From the NCBI GenBank assembly GCA_036898135.1, contig CM072511.1, forward strand, positions 25,144,968-25,208,967: a stretch of 64,000 nucleotides of DNA, in the 5' to 3' direction. Under the pieces are notes generated by a model, which saw nothing but the letters and a program-made list of their open reading frames with translations, was not told the origin of the DNA and made no database searches. The stretch comes from Oncomelania hupensis (lineage: Eukaryota; Mollusca; Gastropoda; Littorinimorpha; Pomatiopsidae). The stretch's first letter is position 1, and each line of letters starts with the position of its first letter. Both the position numbers and the translations under genes were made by a program. This document shows positions 38,901 through 64,000 of the stretch, one piece after another.

Positions 38901-39045
38901 GAGTGTGCTAGTAAGATTTTTACAGCCAAACCTTTTGTTTTTGACATTACATTAGCCAGTGTACCCGAGAAAGACAAGTATACATTGTACATCAAAGTAA
39001 AAGTAACAGTTGCTTTGGTTTTTGCCTAGTACTCTGACAGCCGTA

Positions 39046-39240
39046 ACCCCCCATGGGGGTGCCGGGGATTTCAGTATAAATAGTACCTCCACTTTCTGGA
39101 AATTTAGTGCTTTGAATTCCCACTGTTGCTGTCTTTCACACAGTTTTGTGTGTAAGTTTACTTTTCTAATGTGCTGCGGCGTTGACCCAATGCATTCCTG
39201 GGGTGTGTTCACATGACAATAAAATAATTTCGTGTCTATC
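39046..39240 (+). mobile_element. Dispersed TATA-containing retroposon, copy C, fused to another tail
   Basis: The first 100 bp match the family (GGGGGTGCCGGGGATTTC, GTATAAATAG). After 39146 the sequence switches to the GCTGCGGCGTTGACCC tail seen at 3920. Confidence 0.65.
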
Positions 39241-39429
39241 CTGTGTGTGTGTATGTGAAAACTACGTATTTTTATTCCTGCCCATGTAATTGCACATGTG
39301 TTTTCATTTCTAACATGATTAGGATGTATTGAAGAGCTTTACTATAACTAGAACCGACATCGTAAATGATACATTGTATCTCCGTTCATATACTGTACAG
39401 TGTAGACTTACGTGATAGTATTTCCTAAA

Positions 39430-39800
39430 CTGCTGCTCAGTCTTCTTATTCGCCATGTGCTTTCGCGGATTTCATGTTCCTTATTCAAAATGTGTATTTG
39501 GTACGCTTTCGCAGAAGTTATGTTTTTCACAATTTTTTTCTTCTAAATGTGCATTTATTGTGCTTTTGCTGAAACTCTACTTTCATACAAAATGTGCTCT
39601 CCGTGTGCTTGGGCAGATTACGTTTCAAAATGTTCCTTTAATGTGTTTTGGCAAATTACGTTTCTCAAACAAAACGTTCCTGTAATGTGCTTTGTCAGAT
39701 TATGCTTCCCATAGAAAATGTTCATTTTGTATGGTTTGCAGATTATTTTTCTCAAACAAAATGTTCATTTTAATGTGCTTTCTTCACCGATATTATATTT
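39430..39800. repeat. Degenerate tandem repeat, unit about 60 bp
   Basis: Recurrent TGTGCTTTxGCAGATTA and CAAAATGTTCxTTTxATGTGC words at roughly 60-bp spacing, six or more units. No gene seen in 39800-40250. Confidence 0.7.
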
Positions 39801-40255
39801 CTCACCAAATTTTTTTAAAATTCAACGTGCTTATGTTTTTTTAATTCCCAAATGCACATTACTTTTTTAATCTACAAAATAAATAAAAATAAATAAAATA
39901 AAACAAAAAGACACTTTTTCCCGGCCCATCGACAACAAAACTGATGTTCAAACGCACATAGTCAAAGTATTCGCATAAATCGTTGTGATGAAAATATGAT
40001 TAAACCTGTGATGTACACAAGTATTCTGTTTGCAAACTGTGTTGTACAAGAATGTTTACCACATTATTTTGTCAATCACAAATAGTTGTTAAATATTTTT
40101 ATTGTCTTTTGTTCTTATTGTAAATGTACATATTGGGGAGCTGAAATGCTTCTTCCGGCGAATTTATGTGTACATACACGAGCCCAATATTAAATATTGG
40201 TTCAGGGTTAATGTAGTGCTCTCATCTTGACCTAACCCCCCCTCCTCCCCCCCTC

Positions 40256-41041
40256 CGTGCCCCCAGTGGGGGTGCCGGGGGTTTCTGTATAAATAGTATC
40301 CCCACTTTCTGGAAATTTAGTGCTTTAAATTCCCACTGTCTGCTGTCTTTGTTCTTTCTCATTCCTACTCTGTTCTATCAATGTACTATACTATCTTCTT
40401 CGCTAGACGAAACATCTACCTTTTTTCTTTCTTGAAACTCTTCCAAAACATTTGTGTATGAGGTCTGTTGGGTTAGCTTGGGAATATTGGACGCTTTCTG
40501 CCAAATGGTCACTGCGGTTTCCTATGATATTATTTAGCAATGTGAGCATTTTCTATGTATGTGTTTTGTTAATATTTTATAATGATGTTTATATTTTATT
40601 TTTGTAAACGGGGGTTCAATAAATTAGAGTATAGCCCCAGCGTCCCCTGCGTAAGGATGCCTTTATTGTAAAGTGACCGGCTGATGGATTGTCTTCAATA
40701 TTACCACTAGGTTAAGGGTATTTTATTAAGATTATAGTCACACGACACCTGAGCGTATAGGCGACTACTGGTCACATTATTCTGACACCAGCGAACCAGT
40801 TGATGGTAAGGGGAAAAAGGATATGGTCACACATTGGCCAATCCAGGATTCGAACCAGGTACTTTTCGGTTACTTTTAAGCCGCTCTACCAACTGAGCTA
40901 CCCGGCCCCATGGGGTTGTTTCAGCAGATGTTTTATACGGATCAATTGTAAGTCCTCTTTCAAACAAGTTGTGGTCCTGATTCGGCTCTTTACAGTCCGC
41001 TGAACCCTGTAAGCAATGAAAAACTAACTAACTAACTAACT
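40256..41041 (+). mobile_element. Dispersed TATA-containing retroposon, copy D
   Basis: Starts CCCCCAGTGGGGGTGCCGGG, contains GTATAAATAG, and ends in ACTAACTAACTAAC. A SINE (40735-40909) interrupts it. GCTCTCAYCTTG lies both at 40218 and just after the end, a possible target duplication. Confidence 0.75.
40735..40909 (-). mobile_element. tRNA-derived SINE inside retroposon copy D
   Basis: Minus-strand head GGGGCCGGGTAGCTCAGTTG, box B GGTTCGAATCC and a body ending GTGTCGTGTGACTATAATC. Same family as 48450-48631. Confidence 0.85.
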
Positions 41042-41276
41042 AGCTCTCACCTTGGCTTTATCTTGGTATGGAAACAGACTCTCAGTTCAACAATAATGTT
41101 ACCGTTTTATAGTACTGTTTCTCGGAAATATTCGTACATCAATGATCCCACTAGTGAAAAATAAAATGTAACGAAAACTTTCTTCAATCTTTGCACATCT
41201 TTCATAATTAAACTCGGACTAAAACTGACATGTGAAATTCGCTGTTGCTGCTGTTAAACGAAAGGACAATTATTTA

Positions 41277-41587
41277 TTTATTTATTTATTTAATTATTTA
41301 TTTGTATTGTTTATTTATTTAATCGTTCTTATAGAGGGCTTTTCCAGCTCAAGAGCTGCTAAAGGCGCCAATCGATACAGGGTCTAACTCAAGCCGTCGA
41401 GCCGCCCACTTGCAACCTTTGGGCGCGTAGTAAGACGCCCAGACGACTGAGCACTATCCTGGGCGACCGGGGATGGGGAGAAAGGACCTAGTGCGTGCTG
41501 GGCGTATTTGTGTAGCCAGTTTTCACCTGTCTTAGGACATGATCGTTCTCCAGGATCTTTAAAGCCCATGCGAAGGAACGCGTACGT
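41277..41587 (-). mobile_element. SINE with (ATTT)n tail, split by retroposon copy E
   Basis: Minus-strand tRNA-like head GCTCAGTCGTCTGGGCG. Flanking SINE sequence resumes at 42202 (ACGCGTACGTGCGCAGACTA). Confidence 0.6.
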
Positions 41588-42212
41588 CTCCCCCGTGGGG
41601 GTGCCGGGGGTTTCAGTATAAATAGTATTCCCACTTTCTGGGAATTTAGTGCTTTCAATTACCACTGTCGCTGTCTTTCTCCTTTGTTCTTTCTCATTTC
41701 TACTCTGTTCTATCAATCTACTTTACTATCTTCTTCTTCGCTAGACCAGTCACCTACCGTTTTTCTTGAAAACTCTTCCGGGACAAAACTCCTCATTTGT
41801 GTTGGATCAGCTTGGAAATATTGGACGCATTCTGCCAGGTGGTCACTGGGGCTTCCTATGATGTAATTATTTGGCAATGGAGGCATTTTATATGTATGTG
41901 TTTTGTTGATGTTTTATAATGATGTTTATATTCTATTTTGTTTTTGTAAACAGGGGTTCGATAAATTAGAGTATAGCCTCAGCGTCCCCTGCGTGGGATG
42001 TCTTTATTGTAAAGTGACCGACTGGTGGAGTGGCTTCAGTGTTGCCACTAGGGTTGTTTCGGCAGATCTTTTATGCTGATCAGGGGCGAGTCCTCTTTCA
42101 GCGAAGTTGTGGTCTTGATTTTGTGGTCCTGATTCGGCTATACTAGTCCTGAGTTGGCTCGGAAGAGTCCGCTGGACCTAAAGCAACAAATCATGTAATG
42201 TAACGCGTACGT
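41577..42212 (+). mobile_element. Dispersed TATA-containing retroposon, copy E, with 11-bp target duplication
   Basis: Flanked by AACGCGTACGT on both sides (41577-41587, 42202-42212). The 614-bp element begins CTCCCCCGTGGGGGTGCC, holds TATAAATA at 41617-41624 and ends GGACCTAAAGCAAC plus a short GTAAT-type tail. The duplication length and the tail indicate target-primed insertion. Confidence 0.88.
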
Positions 42213-43308
42213 GCGCAGACTAAACCTCGGTTTATACTCTCATCCGAAGATTAGAAATAAAATGTACGCGTGAATACGTTGTTTATACCCAATGTTGTCT
42301 ATCTTCTGTACATAATTCAATAATTACAGCTTAGAATGTATTTTCACAGCATGATTGAAGTCTGGCGTGACCTTTGACCTGCTCGTAGTAGTACGATAGG
42401 AGGGACATGACTTTTGACCTTGCTCACGGCTTAAAGACAGTGTACAGAAAGTTTACAATATGTACATAGTCTAACACATTAATATGAACAGTTTATAAAT
42501 TGCTTTACCAGCAAACTATACATGAACATGAAAAATGATTAAGTGCTCATTAAAATAAACATGGTACCTGAATTTATTGACGCTTGTATGTAGAATTTGC
42601 TCACTGACTGGTTATACCTCTTTCTGCTTATCAACATTTTACTATCAATAATTGTTTTGTATTTTAATATTATTGGTATTGATAAGCATGATATAATTCT
42701 GCTGGCTCTATACTTCTAGACTGATGAAATGCAGTGGCAATAATGTTGTGGCAAAAAGATATTTTTTTAAGGCAATAATGCGATAAAAAGACGAATGGCA
42801 ATATTTTTCGGTTATTAAAAAAAATGGCAATAATGTTATGATGATGGGAATGACAGGAGTTTAAAGTGCGTTGTTGTTCTTGTGGAGGTTGTTGGTGTAA
42901 ACTCAAGATTCTTTATGTTCATTGAACTGACTGTTCTTGACTTTCAATCAATAAACATCAAAGCTTGCGATATTTATGATTTTCATTTGTTGTTTATGTG
43001 TGAATACATTTATGTGTGAGTGCGTGCGTGCGCGCGTAAGGGGGGGGGGGGGGGGAGGGAGGGAGGGGCGGTATGTTTGTATGCACGCGAAAGTCATTTA
43101 AGTTTTATAATGCGTCACTGCAAGTGTTTTAGCCAAAGGTTGTGCTTGTATTTACCAACATAAGAACAAATTACTTGTGTAATGTCACTTGGTGGAATAC
43201 ATTATGTATACTGCACCGTGTGCGTGTGTGTGTGTTTGTGGGGGTGGGGGGTAGGGGGTGGAGGAGTGGGTGTGAGCGTGTTTGCAAGCAATGGCGCACG
43301 AATCTGCG
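42213..43308. other. Intergenic sequence, nothing recognised
   Basis: Contains a G run (43040-43056) and GT-rich sequence. No exon seen. Confidence 0.45.
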
Positions 43309-43314
43309 TTTATT
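43309..43314 (-). terminator. Candidate polyadenylation signal of the 7TM receptor gene
   Basis: AATAAA on the minus strand, 307 bp after the stop codon; the nearest one noticed. Confidence 0.4.
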
Positions 43315-43620
43315 AATCAGTGGGGATAAATCAAAACGATTTTGTTTGTGCTCGCCGGGCTTAAGCCTTTTCGGTTCTAGGCATCAAAAGACCAATTAAG
43401 GGTTACCTAATGCAAGTACTGTTGGTAGTACAGAACGATAAATAACGACATTGCATAGCCCCTAAGCATGGAGGAGATACTCACTATTTTACGTTGGCAA
43501 AGCAAAGAGCGACACCTTTCGCGCTGATGAGGTTCCTAACTAGATCTGATTTTTGATAGCGCGCGACACTTCCGTCACTGAATGGTTACGCCGAATGTGT
43601 CGGCAAGTGGCGTGTTAATA

Positions 43621-61685
<18,065 letters not shown>

Positions 61686-62960
61686 TCTTTATGCAATTTT
61701 TTTTGTAATTGTAAACGTTTTAGAACCCCGCTAAATATGTGTGTATAAAGTGCACGCTGCACTGAAAGCTGGTATGATTTTCTATGTAGATAGGTCCATC
61801 AAGTTTGTTTTCCTCGCACACTTTCAGAATAAGAAAAAAAAGCTCTGAAGTTAAAACTTCATTTCATCTGCAAGACGCTTAATTATTAAAAAAATTGGTC
61901 AATCTTTGAATCATCACTACAGTTATAACACAAATTAAATGTTACTAAAATATCATGCATATTATATCCATTAAAAACAATTTTTTTAGGTAACACTTGT
62001 ATGAAGTAAGCAAAAAAAAAATTTTTTTTGTAACAAAGTCTCACTCATATAAGACATTCTTTACTGTTATTCATGTTTTGAATGAGAGTAAGAACCGAAA
62101 TATAGTCTGCACACACCACCTGCAATTCCATCGCACAGACTTTAAAGATCCTGACTCTCGAGTCAAAGAAGGTTGGGTGGGTGCCTGATACACAATCACA
62201 CCCCGCAAGAACGACGACATATTGCCCATAGTCCACGGTGGCACCGCACTAAGGCTGAGAAAGCAAACCCGAATTTTGCCCGCTATGTCAACAGAAAAAT
62301 CCTGATCAACAACAAATACCATAAACGTTTCGTACAACGAAATCTATTTAGGAAGTAATACATTCGCAATGCTGCACTCCAATGACAAATTCTACACTAA
62401 TATTGTCCCTTGGAGGTTCGTGTTGTATTTTTGAGCTCACAAATTGCACGGACACATGAACTGCTAGTGTTTGCCAGACTGCAGAGCTCTATGAGGTACA
62501 CTTTCAGGCAGCTTAACTTTTGGACAATACAACAAATTACACACGATGATGTCCTCAATGGGAGCAGGGTCAGCATGGGCAGTGCAAAGTCGTGAGACAG
62601 CGATTGTTTATCATTGTCGTCGTCATCATCATCGTCATCATAGAGATGCATAGGAAGTACCCGATGCGCTATCGAGCATCCAGTACCTCTTCGCTATCGA
62701 GGACTTATTTTCACCCCTGTGAACTCAATTCTATCCAGTCAGACATTTTGCGCGAGGTGTTGGTGTTCTGCTATATATTTGCGCATGCGTTGGAAATGTA
62801 ATACGATCTGATGATCTGCAGCACGCACACACACGTAGAAAGAGCTTTAGAGCCAGTTCTAAAACATTAAACTTTATTTTTAAAAATTTCTCTTCAAAAT
62901 TTTCAGACGTGGTCAACGTAAAACAATCTACATCACTTTTTTTTCTTCATTTAAAAAAAT
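61686..62960. other. Upstream flank of the 7TM receptor gene
   Basis: AT-rich. A SINE scrap with ACTTTAAAGATCCTGACTC is at 62139. No convincing TATA box on the minus strand; an open frame at 62410-62595 has no recognised domain. Confidence 0.4.
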
Positions 62961-62967
62961 GAGAGCG

Positions 62968-63018
62968 AGATAAGATAACATAAGATAACATAAGATAACA
63001 TAAGATAACATAAGATTA
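62968..63018. repeat. 10-bp tandem repeat (ATAAGATAAC)n
   Basis: About five near-perfect units. Confidence 0.95.
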
Positions 63019-63107
63019 GATAATTCTTAACGAAGGTAATAAAATAAGCTGTGGTCTGCTTGTTTACATCTGGCCCTCGCCTTAAAGAGAGACTAGTGTA
63101 CTAAAAC

Positions 63108-63108
63108 T

Positions 63109-63143
<35 letters not shown>

Positions 63144-63177
63144 CACCCACACCCACACACACACACACACACACAAA
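63108..63177. repeat. (CA)n microsatellite
   Basis: CA units with CACCCA interruptions. Nothing recognised from 63180 to the window end. Confidence 0.95.
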
Positions 63178-64000
63178 ACCACCTATTAAAACGATTACAT
63201 GTTTATAGATAAACTTGAGTAAGACCACAGATAATGTACATGACAAGCATTGCAAGGAATAGGGGTTGGAGTGGCACATAAATTTTATCTTTATATTTAA
63301 CATTTATTGCACTCAATTGCTTTGTAATCAACAGAGCTTAGAGGACATTATACACATTAACTAGCACATATGCATTATTTTCAAGATATTTAAACGAAAC
63401 AATATATATTGCATAAGATCATCAATAGCAAAGAAAATAATTGAGTTTGTAGAACCACATTCTTGTTTTCTTACATGTACAATAAAAAAACCGATTATTT
63501 TGACTTCATAAGAGGGAAAGCATGTTTGCTCTCGAAAGCATTCATGTGGGTAGTTTGTCTCAGGAAGTTTGGGATGGAGAGTTCTAGAGACTGCTACCTG
63601 AATAAATTAAAATAGACGTAAACAGATCAATCCGAGGAAGAGAAGTGTTCAATCTCATGACTTAGCGTGAAGTTCTCAAAGTGAATTTTGAGCATATGGT
63701 TTCTGGTAGTGGTACATATTCAGTGATAATTGTGTGTATGAATGAAACTTATTATAAGCCAATCCCTAATTTTATGTAGTCCCAGAAAGGGTTGTTTTCT
63801 TTAATAGGACTACTTTAAGAACACGTTTGTGTAATCAAATAAATGGTTTAATTGTATTATCACTGGCTGAATCCCATAAGCCATGGCTGACTGAATATAC
63901 ATGTATATGTGCATTGAAGAAAAACTTCCTTGCATCAAAATTTAGGACTGATTTTCTAGTTAGAAGATATAATTTTTTGGACACTGTTTTGGAAAGTTTT

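Overview
The window looks like a piece of a lophotrochozoan, probably gastropod mollusc, genome. Introns are GT-AG, roughly 0.2 to 11 kb long, and crowded with trinucleotide repeats, tRNA-derived SINEs, LINE fragments, hAT, Tc1 and Ty3/Gypsy elements. There is no operon structure or bacterial signal. The taxon is inferred from gene and repeat style, not proved.

Three cellular genes can be reconstructed. (1) A plus-strand receptor tyrosine kinase runs from at least 6141 to 33826. Thirteen exons in consistent phase encode 1069 residues: the end of a fibronectin type III-like ectodomain, one membrane segment, a complete RET/FGFR-like kinase split by an insert, and a 484-residue low-complexity tail. 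Its 5' exons lie left of the window or were not recognised. (2) A minus-strand seven-transmembrane receptor (class B, Methuselah/adhesion-like) runs from 61685 down to 43621. Six exons encode about 1247 residues, including a signal peptide, a Cys-containing ectodomain, an Asn/Ser-rich third intracellular loop of about 250 residues and a cytoplasmic tail on a separate last exon. Genes 1 and 2 converge across about 10 kb of repeats. (3) A small plus-strand gene (about 55874-58190) for a secreted 98-residue Gly-rich protein is nested in the 10.8-kb intron of gene 2. It has a TATA box, one intron in each UTR and a polyadenylation signal.

Layout: 1-6.1 kb holds a possible retroelement end, a multi-palindrome foldback element, a broken Tc1 element, a LINE fragment and a SINE. 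6.1-33.8 kb is the kinase gene, whose introns carry a LINE copy with an inverted 5' piece, a Gypsy element (15087-21762) bounded by oppositely oriented LTRs yet flanked by one target duplication, two non-autonomous hAT elements and a 1.2-kb minisatellite. 33.8-43.6 kb is the convergent intergenic region, with several copies of a dispersed TATA-containing retroposon and SINEs. 43.6-61.7 kb is the receptor gene with the nested Gly-rich gene, a hAT element and LINE fragments. 61.7-64 kb is upstream flank.

The two receptors are membrane signalling proteins with unusual low-complexity cytoplasmic regions. Nothing in the sequence shows that they act together.
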